From Chrysomallon squamiferum (taxonomy: Eukaryota; Mollusca; Gastropoda; Neomphalida; Peltospiridae), in assembly GCA_012295275.1 (NCBI GenBank), contig CM022672.1, forward strand, positions 6,463,443 to 6,527,442: 64,000 bases of DNA. The letters run 5' to 3'. The position numbers and the translations under genes are program-made. The notes beneath the pieces are model-generated. The model was not told the origin of the DNA and ran no database searches. It saw only the letters and a list, made by a program, of their open reading frames with translations. Below are positions 1-13,339 of the stretch, one piece after another. The first letter of the stretch is position 1. Every line of letters starts with the position of its first letter.

Positions 1-2023
1 TCATTCTTATTAAACATTTATTTTCCAATACAGTTATTTCAGAAAGCTACTAAAATTAGATAAAAACACTAATTTTCCACTAGAATTACTGCAGAAAACC
101 ATATTTCGAAAACATTTTATTTTTTTATTTATCACATTTCTAATATGATTATGACAAACACCTATGTAGAAAAAATTAACAACTTAACTTATTTTCTTTA
201 CTTTATAGGAATAACACATCAGAGTCACCTTTACTAAATGAAAATAATAATAGTAAAAAATAATAAAATAAAACCCCATCTGTTTCTATTTATTAATTTT
301 CCGGTATAATTACTGCTGAAATCTACACAGATAGCCAAAAGCCAGTGAAGCTGATGTTGAAGTCACCGGTAGTGCTACAATAATCAATGATGCAGCTTCT
401 TATCTACAAAAGTGACCACAGTGACGTCAGAGCACATGCTATTTGTCCATCACATCAGTGATAATGAGCTTGGAAAAAGGCTTATCCAGCTGTGAATTCT
501 ATCTCGGCAGTTAATTTAGGATACGGCAAATTTACCAGTCCTTTCATCTTACTAACTGTTTGTCCACTGTCAAGAACAGTGTCCTGTTTTGACAGAATGG
601 TCTGTCTGAGTATCATGTTACATCTAAATAATATGGCATTTCTCTCACAGTTCGTATTGTTTCTATAGTAATAATACTACTAATAATATGTGTATGTGTA
701 ATTTTCTGACAGCTTCTGATTTGTCAATAACATATGGAGACAATTTGTAGTATCTAAATATATTTATCCTGTCTGCTTGTTATAACTACAGGTCATATCA
801 AGACAGATTTGATATCTAAACAATGTCATATCCAGACAGATTTTATATCTAAATAATGTCATATCCAGACAGATTTTATATCTGAATAATGTCATATCCA
901 GATAACGTTATATTCAAATAATGTCATATCCGTAGAACTTGTTATAATTTAAAAACTGTCACACCCAAACAGTTTGTTTATCTAAATACTATATCAGACA
1001 GTTTGTTTATCTAAATACTATATCAGACAGTTTGTTATGGTCAAATAATGTCATACCAGTTTATGTCTAAGTAACACTGTGATTGTTATATCTAATAAAT
1101 TAGAACTAGATGTTTTATTATGTCTAAATAACATATTGTATCAGATGGGGAAAGAAATTTTCTTAATTTTGATACAAGACCTGAACTGTAACTGTAAATG
1201 TCATGTCTGATTAGAATTTAATGATAAATTTTTCTGAACTTATTTAGAACTGCAAAAATGAAAATGAAATTACACATTAAAAAAAAAGTACTTAATTTTA
1301 AAATTGTATAATTTGAAGTGCTATTGCATGTCACAAACATTTGTGGATATTTTTTTTTTGTTTAATTTTTACAGAGGTGGATTGGAATGTAAAATTAACA
1401 AAAATTAAAAATAAATAGAATGCTACTCAAGAAACAGAACACTTAATTTATTTTTTGTGCAAAATATCAGAAAAACTCTCTTTCATATTGAAACCAAAAA
1501 AAAAACCCCTGCATATCTGAAACTGAAACAGCAGCGTGAAACAAATATGTTATAAATGATGGGCTTTTTAAAATTGTAATTACTGCTCGACCTAAGCCTG
1601 AACACAGCTCTGGTAAACATGACAATTCATGCAGATATCAACAGATCAAATATTCTATTAGTTTTAACAAAGTTATAAGACACTTGATCTAATACACCAT
1701 AATAAAAAGAAAACAACAAAACATGATAAAGTTTTCGAAACATATGCTTGGAATTAAAAACCTCCTACAAAGCTTCCCTTTAGGCTGAGCTGCAAGTAGC
1801 TTTGGTGGGGTTGTTCTTGGCACCATATTAAAAGTTAACAGTTTAAAAGTCAAGTATTGTTATCTAAAATCATCAACACATGTAAAACTTTTAAGTTCAA
1901 AATTACTTAATGCAAGAACTCTCGACTGTTCTGTTAACAGCTGTGTAATGTATAATCACGCCTTTGATTTATGTTATTTAAAAGAGCATTTCCAACAAGA
2001 CAGATGTCTGTAACTGTACTTAC
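1..2023. other. Intronic or 3' flank of NPDC1-like gene
   Basis: No secure exon. A more complex, less A+T-rich patch at about 320-670 contains a TGACGTCA at 425-432 and a 60-codon open frame on the minus strand (see findings). The rest is A+T-rich with one minisatellite. Confidence 0.4.
745..1140. repeat. 33-35-bp minisatellite
   Basis: About eleven diverged copies of a unit like tatctaaataatgtcatatc followed by cagacagattt. The central copies at 820-900 are nearly identical. Confidence 0.75.
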
Positions 2024-2090
2024 TTGTACCAGCATACACCAGCCATTAAAATACCAACTAGCCCAGCCACACTGCACGCAGCCACCACAA
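2024..2090 (-). CDS. Transmembrane exon of NPDC1-like gene
   Basis: A 67-nt exon with acceptor tgtgtttcag and donor AA|gtaagt, phase 1 in and phase 2 out. It encodes VVVAACSVAGLVGILMAGVC followed by WY and a split Lys/Asn codon. This is one hydrophobic helix followed by a charged stop-transfer position. The V-A-G...VCWY pattern recalls the NPDC1 helix, which ends in C-W. No convincing following exon was found in 1-2023, so the gene probably continues to the left. Confidence 0.7.
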
Positions 2091-5000
2091 CTGAAACACA
2101 GAACATAATTCTTACAAAATGGATGTTTATCTTTAACAAAAAAAAAATAATAATAATAATAAAAAAAAATTAAAAATCTAAGATAAGATGTATGTATGTA
2201 TGTATGTATGTATATATGTGTATGTGTGTCTCTACCAGATTGTTCATTAGCTACACTATAGAGATTTTTCTAATTTCTGAAGTTAGTGTTTTGTTTCAAA
2301 TGTCTCTAATTATTACATTAATTAATTAATTAATTTCGCTGGTCTATGTATTCATATCTAAATATCAGATTTAACCAGATGTAATGTGTCGACGTTTATT
2401 TGTGTAACAATAACTCAAAACATTTTCTTAAAAATGATTATTAAAGGTTATATATAATTATAGATTTTGTATGCATAATGGACAATTTTTAATGATTAGC
2501 AGCAAGAATGTTTAATATGTGCCTTCCGATGGAAAGAAATACCTAATTCAAATTTAAATAATTATGATTATTCAATTTATTGTTTCCATATCTTGGAATC
2601 CAGAATCAGTTTAAAATTTTGCTCTAATTTATAATTATTGCTTACCTACCAGCGAAAATAGCATACTTAAACAATGTTTCAAACAGTAATTATTACTAAA
2701 CATTAAAATTTTGTTCAAAATTGTAATTATTATTTTCGTACCTTTGCAAAGATCAAACAGTAACTACTGAAAAATAGTGTCAATAAACATTCAAAATTTC
2801 TTTTTAAATGTTATTTTCATACCTACGAAAACAACATTAGATTGATCCAAAGGTGCTGTTTTTCACTATTAAACAGATACTTTTAAATTTTTTATTTCAG
2901 ACCATAATTACTGAAAATAACACTCAAGATTTTAAACAGATTTTAGACACTGTTTCAAAGTAATTATCATCTACTCACCAATGAAAACAGCATTAGACCC
3001 AAAAGCGCTGTTTACACCTGAATTACCCGGATGTTTCTGCTGCACCTGGGGCTGGTTGTAGGGGCTGGAAGTAGTGGTAGCCGTTGCATTGGTTGTTTTC
3101 TGTTCACTCGTGTCAGGCGGTGGAGGATCAGGTTTTAAAGAACCAGAATTGGATGCTGCAAAATTGGGTTCCAGAACACCTTTATTTATTTCTTCATTGT
3201 CGTGAGTGATGCTGCGAATGTTTGATATCATCTTTTTATCTTCATCATCTGCAATGAGATTCGAACAATTTTAGTTCTAAATATCAAATGAAGTCTGATG
3301 AATTTTAGTTAGATAGTATTTAACTGATCTTTATTTTCACCATCTGCAGCAAGATTTTAACGGTTTTAGTTTTAGGTAATCAAATTGTCTGACAAATTTT
3401 AATTAGAATAATTTTTGACTGATCTTCAACTCATCTTCTGCAATGAGATTTGAACAATTTTAGTTCTAAATATCAAATGAAGTCTGACAAATTTTAGTTA
3501 GATAGTATTTAACTGATCTTTATTTTCACCATCTGCAGCAAGATTTAGGTATCAAATTGTCTGACAAATTTTAATTAAATAATTTTTAACTGATCTTCAA
3601 CTCATCTTCTGCAATGAGATTTGAACAGTTTTAGCTGTAGGTATTAAACTGCCATCCAAGATTCTGTTGCATAATTTTCAATTTTTTTTTATGGATCAAA
3701 ATTTAAAGCATATTTCAAGATACACATAACACAGTTTTTAACTGATTTTCATTTTCATCTTATGTTTTCAACATTTTAAGTTTAAAACTGTCAAACAAAT
3801 TTTAGTAACAAATTTTTATTTTTACAAATCTTCATCTACATTTTCGGAAAGGAAAAGAAGAAAAGAGAAAAGTATATCACATTTTCTGATAAAATATGTG
3901 TATATGAGTAAATTAATTCACCATAGTTTATTATTTGATCCTTATGTCCATTTAAAATAAAGCAGCACAGCATATTAGTGGATTAGCATGGCAGTACAAA
4001 AGGTAATTTTAAAATACAGTTCTTTGTTTTGAGTAACAATTAGATTTCTTTATGTACAGTGTATTGTGTTAATGTATCATTTAGTTGAAAAACCTCAGTT
4101 ATAAACCCACTGAACACTCTGAAGACCTTGCCAATTTTTATATTAATAACAAGACACTGAAAGCCAAGTGTGTATGGCTATGCTGAGATCATGAAATTGC
4201 AATCTTGCTGCATTGTTAATAGTAACTGCTCACTGATAGCTTTTGTTATGTTCTTCTAGAAATAGCAGTCTTTCTATAGTTATCAATAACTACCTGTATG
4301 TAGTTTTAATTTTGTCCTTCCTTTTGCTTATAGAGCAAAACAAAAATAAAACAAACAATAAAACTCATGAAACAGCTTTGTAATGTGAGTTATTAATAGT
4401 TCTTTGTAGACAGTGTTAATTTTTATCTGTACTTTTGCATACACAGCAGAATATTTCACAGTGTGAAAAAGGACTCTGTTCACGTTATCAACTGCTCCAT
4501 TTTAATTACGCCATTGTGGCTTCTGCATATGCACAAAGTATTAAATATAATGAAAATCCATAAAAATTAATAACCAGGCTTTATTTCTCTATCTGCTTTT
4601 AGATGTTAATACAAATGAGAAATTCATTGTGTGGGTGGATGTGGAAAAAAAAAAAACTTACAAAAAAAACAAAACATACTGAAAATACTTTAGTAAATTA
4701 GTCTGAATTACAGTGTACGAGAACACGTATTTACACTGGTTGTAAAGCATTTATTTATACTGCAAATAGAACTGTTGTTTTTATTCTTAAATACTGTAAA
4801 ATAGTAAATGTGTTACACCTTGTGACAGCACAATATACTTTAGCTCATGTTATTACGAAGAAGAAGAACAACAAAAATTGATCATACCTTGTAAACGCTT
4901 CGTCAGCAAATTTAAAATGTTTTCGTACTTGTCAATATCTTCTGAAATAAATGAAACAATAATTAAAAAATTAAGTTACACCACACTGATAGGTTTCTAT

Positions 5001-8000
5001 AATAATCCTGACAACTGCATTATGTAATCTAAATGTTCTAAGAAATGTACATATTATGTATAATTACTGTACTATTTAACGATATGTGTCAGTATTTCAA
5101 ATGGTAGAGAAAACAGACTTTTTAACAAAAAAGTTTTAACAGAATACTGTGAATAACTGTTCAAAAAAAAAAAAAAAATGCTAAGCAATATAAAAAGTGA
5201 TTTCGGGAGAATATTAAATATAATCTATAAAAGACAATGGAAATTTTGTTCTTTTTTGTTTGTTTGTTTGTTTGTTAGAACAGTAAATTAATACTTCTTG
5301 ATTACTGCTCATGATTTTAACTTTCCCTGTATTTTTAGTGACTGCTCCAACTGGGTCATGATTTGGACTTCTTTAGTGACTGCTCTAATGGTTATAATTT
5401 TGATGTCTACTGTATCTTTAATGACTGCTCTGATGGCCATGCTTTTCACTTCCCCTACTCGAATAATGATCTTTTGGCAGTGACAGACAACATACTGAGT
5501 CATAACAAAAACACAAATGGGTGGTATGAAGTTTTCGTCAGTTCGTTGCTATGTCTGGATATAATCTGCTTTTGATATAATCGACTTTTCCTATAGTTGG
5601 AGATAATGTATTTCTATCATATTCATAGATTAAATGTTTATTATACCCATTCCAATAGAGAAGAGTTTAAATTTTTGCATTTTGTTTGCTTTTGTATAGT
5701 GTACAAAACGCATTAGACAGGCTTCTCCAACAAAGACCATATTAGTTCAGAGTATTAGTATGACAACTCACATGTAGACATAAATGGAGAAATGACTGCA
5801 TGTACATAGGTGATCACAGCTGGTTACTATGCTTAATGAATGATGCAAGTTAATGAATAATAAAATAGCTTTGTTAAAATTACGGAGCAACAAAAATATA
5901 ACATGAAAATATGCTAGATGTTCAGTTCTAGTAAGAAAATTTGTTAAATAATAAATGGACTTACTGATAAGATATTACTAATAAATAAATAAATAAATAA
6001 AAAAGACAATGCTCTTGTTGATAAGATATAACTAATAATAATAAAATAAAATGCAATGAAAAGGCTGATGGACTTGCTGATAGGATTTATTTATTTATTT
6101 ATTCTCTTTCTTTTTTTTTAAACATGAAAGAACTGATAACAGAAACAAGGTATGTAGATATCTGTGTGAGTAACAGATTGCAAAAAAAAAATGTATGTTT
6201 TTACAGATACATGGGCATATATGTGTGTGTGTGTATTTTTTTTTTCTTCACAGATTTAGATCAGCGTCAATAACCAGTTGTCCACAGAATTATTTTAGGT
6301 GGTCAGTACATTAATATGATAAGGCATGAAATATTCTTGACCTTAGGATTATTTTTTTCTGTTTTCATTTATCCACTATAAAACAACAGATTGATGTTTT
6401 AAACCGCCAGTTTGGCTATCTCGTTTTCTCTTTCTCTCTGTGTTACAAATAATTAGTAATTTACGTATTTCACTCACATACATTTAGTTTTAGAAATCAC
6501 AGATTTTTAAATTTTTTATTTATTTCTTTTTCTATACTGAGGTGGGTATCAAATTAATGACTAATTTTTTAAATTATGATTCATTTAGATGATAATACCC
6601 AGGCATCATACTGCACTAATAATTCATCAAACAATACCTCCAGAGATTATTCAACTGTATCTTAGTGTATTGTGCCCATTATTAAAGCCGTCATTATAGG
6701 TTCATGGAAGTCAAAATCATAACACACACACACACAAACACATGCACACATGCACAGACAGACAAACACAGAGTAGTGATTACAGGTTTTCAGAAGGATA
6801 AATGTCGTAATGAACTTGTAAAATGTCCAAAAGCAGATGAAGTTCAAAGTTCTTGCATATTCATAATTTCCTTAATAATCTGTTAGCTTATTCATAGCTA
6901 ATATCAAGAATAATTATGAATGGTCTGTGGAACAATTTCATTTTACCAATTTGTCTCCTGACTCATAAAAGATTGAATCTGGTGACATTTGTTAGATAAT
7001 GGGCTGGATGTGTAATTGTTACCAAACAAATGGTTCAGATGTACAGTTACTGCAGAACAAATGGTTTACTTGGACAGACAAATGTTCCCAGTTGTTGTTA
7101 TAAGTAGTTCTGATAATACATAGTGGTTGCACAATGAATGGACTGCATAAACACATGATTCTTACTGAATAACACAATTTGATGAAGAGACAGTGGTTTA
7201 CAGATTAGATGTTTGTATTGGCCAGACTGTAGACATATAATGAATGACTGTTAGGACAGAGAGTGGTGACAGAATAAATGCATTAGACAGCAGTTACAGA
7301 CTACATGATTAGATGGGCACATTGTAGATACAGAATGACCAATTAGATATACAGGCAGTGATTACAGAATGAAAGGATTGCAAAGACGTATAACAGAATA
7401 ACTGATTAGATACACAGACAGTGGTTACAGACTGAAAGGATTACAAGAAAGGTTATGGAAAGAAAGGATAACAAAGAACTGTTACAGAATGAGTGATTAG
7501 ATAAACACCCCCAGTGGTTACATTATCAGTGATTATATATACAGACAGTGGTTACAGAATTAATGAACCAGAGACAATAGTTACAGAATGAGTGGTTAGA
7601 CATACAGGCAGTAGTTCCAAAACTGAATGATCAGACAGACAAATGATAGTTACAGAATGAAAGGATTACAGACTACTGATACAGAAAGATTAGATATACA
7701 GATAGTGGTTACAAAATTTATGAGTTACACAGGTAACAGTTACAGAGTGAATGATTAGATTAACAGACACTGGTCACACAAAATGAATAGTTTTATCTTA
7801 CAGCATAAAAATAAGATCTGCTCAGGCAATTATTACAAATGATTGAAGGAGACAAATGCTTGTCAGAATAGAAAGATGTAAAAGAAAATGAGCTGTCTAT
7901 TTATGTTCATGGTTTTACAGTGCTGTACAAGCCAGCAAGTATATGCATATAAATGGATAAAAATGGAAAATAGACAAAATGAAATTAAGATAAGAATGGC

Positions 8001-10358
8001 AATGATACTGTAATACAATTGACATTCTTAGAGGAGTACTTAGGTCAGATACTGGGGATGCTCTGCATATTCAGTGAAATCAAATGCAGGAGATTACTTA
8101 ACATGATGAAGTAAATTGGTATATTTGTTTAACGAAACAGTAATTGGATACATTAACTGGATAAAGCTATTTTACCACCAGTGCTATCAACTGCTTCCAG
8201 TCCTGGTGTTTTAACCAATTCACAATCAGCTGTTTCTATAGATGTACTTCTGTTAGTGTGGTCATGAACATTTTATTTTTCATACTTGATTTCTTCTACC
8301 TATTATTATTAGTTAAACAAACTTTTTCATGTCTTTATTTATTTTTTATTTATTTATGTGTTTTGTAATTGTTTAATGTAACGTTTGCCTGAATTACATC
8401 TATTAATGAGTAAGGTTTAAATTAAATCTGAATATTTCTTTAAAACATGCAACTGTTATCAGGTTCTTTTTTTATACAAAACAGATAGATATAAATTGTC
8501 TGTAAACTACATGGTAAGTAGTTTTGTTATGAAATCGCATGAAAGGACAAAAATAAATAAATAAAAACAAAAATAATAATGAAATGTAAAAATCATACCT
8601 TCATTATTTCTCTTTACAGTTTTGTCATTTTGTGATACAAATTCAGCAGGCTCTATTTCTGAAATAAAAAAATTAAAAATATAAATACATAAAAAAAAAA
8701 AAAAATAGAATGACAGAATGAGTGCTTTTTAAACACACACACACACACACACACACACATAAAACAATGTTTCACAAATATTAACAAAAATAATATTGCT
8801 ATTTATTATTATTTATTTATTTGTTTATTTTTATTTTGGCCACAATAATTTCTACCATTTAAACCCAGATAAGATTATATTTCATATGTTAACTGTTACT
8901 GAAAGTCACCTATCATCTTTCTGTCCAGCATTAACTGATTAAGGATGGATTTCTGTGCGTGATGGATTTGTTACTGAACACCCAGTTTAATGGGGTCTTG
9001 CATTTCAAAATAAACTTCTTTTTTTCTTCTTTTTTTTTCTTGATGCTTCAGATAATGTTCAGTGTTTGCTGAATTCATGACACATTATGGATTACAATGA
9101 TTTGCAAAAAAAAAAAGATTGAAAAAAAAATCTTCATGACTGTATATCAAGTTTACTAAGTCTCTCTATGTTAAAGTAAACAGTTTGTTTTGCATTCAAC
9201 TAAATAATGGCTTAATACATAACAAAGGTTTTAGATTAGTAAATTTTTGAAAATGTTTTCATGCCATCTGATCTAATTTAAAGTGAAGTCAATTTGTTTT
9301 ATCCAGTAATGGATTCACTGAATAAATTCGTAGAACTATTATTGGTTAACAGATTACTGGGGAGAAAAAAATCACACCATTTAATAGAAATATCAATGTT
9401 TATTCTAAATCTAGAGTAATTATTAACTCAAGAATGCAATGGAATCAAAATAGGTCTGATGAAGATGAGATTAATGTTTATCAGCAACATGTATATAGCA
9501 AAATTAAAAACAAACAGAGAGAGGGAGAAAAAAAAAATCGCACTAGTTTTGGTTAATATTATTTTTATTATTATTTTGAATCACCAAACTTGAAAATGCA
9601 AAATCAACACAGGTCTATTCAGACTGCTATGAGTTTCAGATGAAAGGCCTATTCGTATAACAATATGGTCATAAATACAGTCTCAATACTTGTACTGTAA
9701 TTAAAAAGCCTATTTTTAAAACATGTTGCAGATCATTAACGTATGCAGTTTTTATGTGCATTTGCATGAATATAATTGTACAAGTCTGTTATTATGTGTA
9801 TATCTGAATATACAATATGAAAAATCATACTTTTACAATAACACTGTTAAAATATGATTATCTATAAATGCGTGTGTGTTTGGATGTGAGTGTGTGCGTG
9901 CGTATATACATACATTCAAGAATATTCTTGTCTATCACAATAAAACGAACAAGGTTTTACATCTACTCGCAATATTATACGAACACTGTATTATCAGTAT
10001 ATGCACAATCCATGAATAATCTTGTGTACAAATGCCTTCTGGCAATTCAATGCATGTGGAAGTTTATTAAAAAGATTATTAAAAATAATTTAAAATGTGC
10101 TTTGGAAAACACCTGTGGGCCACATGAATATTTACTAGTATGTAAACACACAGCTGACAGAAACCTGGAGGTGATTCTTTCATACTGAAACTGTTGTGTG
10201 CTTGCCAGTAGGAAGATACTGGATGTAATATTGGTCACTTTACTGTCATTTGGACATGTTGTTTTAAATTTTCAGAGGATGATGAAAGATATTTATGTTT
10301 TTAACAAAACAAGAAGAAAAGAAAAAAAACTACAAAATAGAGAAAATACCATTAATTA

Positions 10359-10427
<69 letters not shown>

Positions 10428-10866
10428 GGAAACATGAAATCTAAACATAAATTTGAAGAAAAATAAAGCATTGTAGATAAAATAAAAAAAGATTAACACA
10501 CACAGACATGATATTATTTCAGTGTTTGTTTTTTAACTTTACTTGTAAAACCATTGTTAGAAAAGAATCAATACAATTTACCAAGTTCTTTTTTTTTTTT
10601 TTTTTTTTTACCCTTTCTTTTTAACTGTTTTAAATGTCAAACAGAGTAAACTTACAACTATTTAAGCAGAGGAAAGGAATGTAATATTTCATTTAACAAA
10701 ACAGTGGTGTTCAAGTTGTTACACAATCAATACTAATTCACTTTCAAACACCAGCCACTGGCCACATGCTATACAGAAAAAGACAAGTTCTAAACAATCA
10801 ATCTCATTATACTGAATGATTTTCTTTGAAAAAAAATTGTTGATACCTTTGAACACATTTTTTAAA

Positions 10867-10910
<44 letters not shown>

Positions 10911-12008
10911 CCAACCATAAAGTAAAAGGACTTTTCTAAGATGAAAAAATATAAACGCTTTCTTGCCCAGTTAATTAGCATGTTTAAAAAAAAAAAAAAA
11001 AAAATAATAATATATATAATATATAATAATAAATTAATAAATAAATAAATAAATGAAATAGAAATTTAAAAAAAAGATATTCACTTATTAATTTATTTTT
11101 TATGATTATTGTTTGCACTCCTGAGGAATAAAAAAATAAGTATTTTAGTGTATATATCATTTATGCAATTTTAAATTTATTTAAACATGTGTCTTGTTTC
11201 TTGGTTTTTAAATTATATTTTATGACATTTCTTAATAAAAACTATTTCAGCCTTAATCACCACTGAGTCATTAAAACAAGTTCATTAATTTGTATCACTC
11301 TTCTCCCTCTAGATTCATTTATTCCAAAATGACTTCATTCACCAGTTTAAAAAGCACAGATTTATCATAAACAAGAAGAAAAGAAAAAAATTGTTTTCTA
11401 TAATTGGGTGATATTTGGAATTTTGAATTGTTTTATTTTTCTTTCATTTTCCTATATTTTTTATTTATTTATATATATATATATTTAATAAAGTCTGAAA
11501 CCAGACTTCTTCTGGTTTTCTAAGATATTCTCTGGAATTTAATCTGTAACCTAATATAAGTGAATTTTGCCTCAATTCTGTTTCTTCCACTTGACATTTA
11601 CAGAATTTTCAGAATCTGAACCAGTTTTGCATGCTATTGTAAATTCTTCGTGGACTGATCTGTCATCATTAATGTTTATCTTCCTCATGAAACCTAATTC
11701 GAATTGGATCAAGTGTTGTAACTGAGCAAAGAACACTGAAATCATTATAATGGTCTTCCTCTCCGACAAAACTGGTCAAATGGTAATTGCTCGAGATATC
11801 TATCTTTACTTTAACTTCTTCACTAATGAGCTGGGTATCACAATGTAACTGCTAAGGTAACGGCAGGGTCCAATTAAAATGTTATACGATATACTAGAGA
11901 TTATGTAATAACCAATAGTTGCTGAACCCTTTTAAGCAGTCACCATAGCAGTGACTCTTAACCTCTATATTTCATTTTTTTTAAATTACTTTATTTTTTT
12001 ATTAGTTA

Positions 12009-12044
<36 letters not shown>

Positions 12045-13278
12045 AGTCTTTCAAACAATTCTAAATGCTGGCATCTTCTATGATCACAGAAATACAATGA
12101 CAATCAGCTGTGTAGTGAAGTTATAAGATTTTATAAATAAGCACCTCCAGTATTTGCATAGCATCTAGGATAAGAATCATTGCACTTTAGCAGAAGTCAA
12201 AGTCATCATTGCTATGACGTATTCATGAGGAAACAATTTCTGAGCTGATCAGGGTTTTTTTTTGGTTTTTCTTGGAAGGGGGTGTTTCAAGTTACATTTT
12301 CATTTTTTCTAATTATTATTTTCTAATTCATTGTTTGCCAATCTTATAAGTCTTTCTTCAGGAGAAATTATTCCAATTTCTTCTGGGATTTTGTGGGGTT
12401 TTTATTCCTTTTATTTAAATTTTATGAAACAAATGAAAATCCAAATTAATTTAAATTCTATAACTTTCAGAAAAATCCTACTCCCCCAATCTCATTTATT
12501 CGAACACCATATGGACATTTGATTGGGTCCTGCTGGTTTTAATAATGGATTCTGAAATGAGAAATCGCCCACACACATTTTCACTGTGTGCTTGTTCTGA
12601 TGAGGTCATATAAATAAGACACTGGAAGTATTCAATGTAACTGATGGTCACAGTCTGACAGTTCAGATGGAATGGCCATCACGGAAGTTTTTAATGTTTG
12701 TCCATCAGATGCTACACACTGTTATTAGCTGTAAGGATTGTTTGGTGCTCAATGCAATTTACCAAGATTGTATGAGAATATTGATGAATTCTGATTTCTT
12801 ACCATATGCAACAGAAATTGTACTGAATTTATTAACCATCTTATGCAACATATAAATAAATAAATAAATAAATAAATAAAGATAATAAATTAAATTAACA
12901 AATAATAACAATGTTTTTTTTGTCCAGGAAAGTCATTTACATATGTTGTCTGGTAATATCATTTCCTATGTACATTTTGACAAAAAATAAAAAATGCAAG
13001 TCATTTATCATCTCATCTTTTTTTTTTTTTTTTTTTTTAACTCATCATGATCAATGGCTGCCTATAATTTAATATCTACCCAACATTTTCAGTGTCAAAT
13101 ACATCACTGCATATTTTATAAATGCAATAGTGCCAACAAGTTATTTTGACTAATTGCAAGATATTTATGGACAGAATGAATAACTGCGTTTATAAGTATA
13201 TTATTTATTCATAAAACAGACAAAAGAACAAAAATAACTGGTAGTAATGTAACATAAGATTAGAGACAAACTTGAATT

Positions 13279-13339
<61 letters not shown>

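Noticed and set aside
10047-10238. Minus-strand frame with a Cys-containing peptide (SCGPQ) and a tttcag acceptor, considered as the missing Cys-rich exon
   Set aside because: In the required phase 1 it meets a stop at once, and the peptide has too few Cys.
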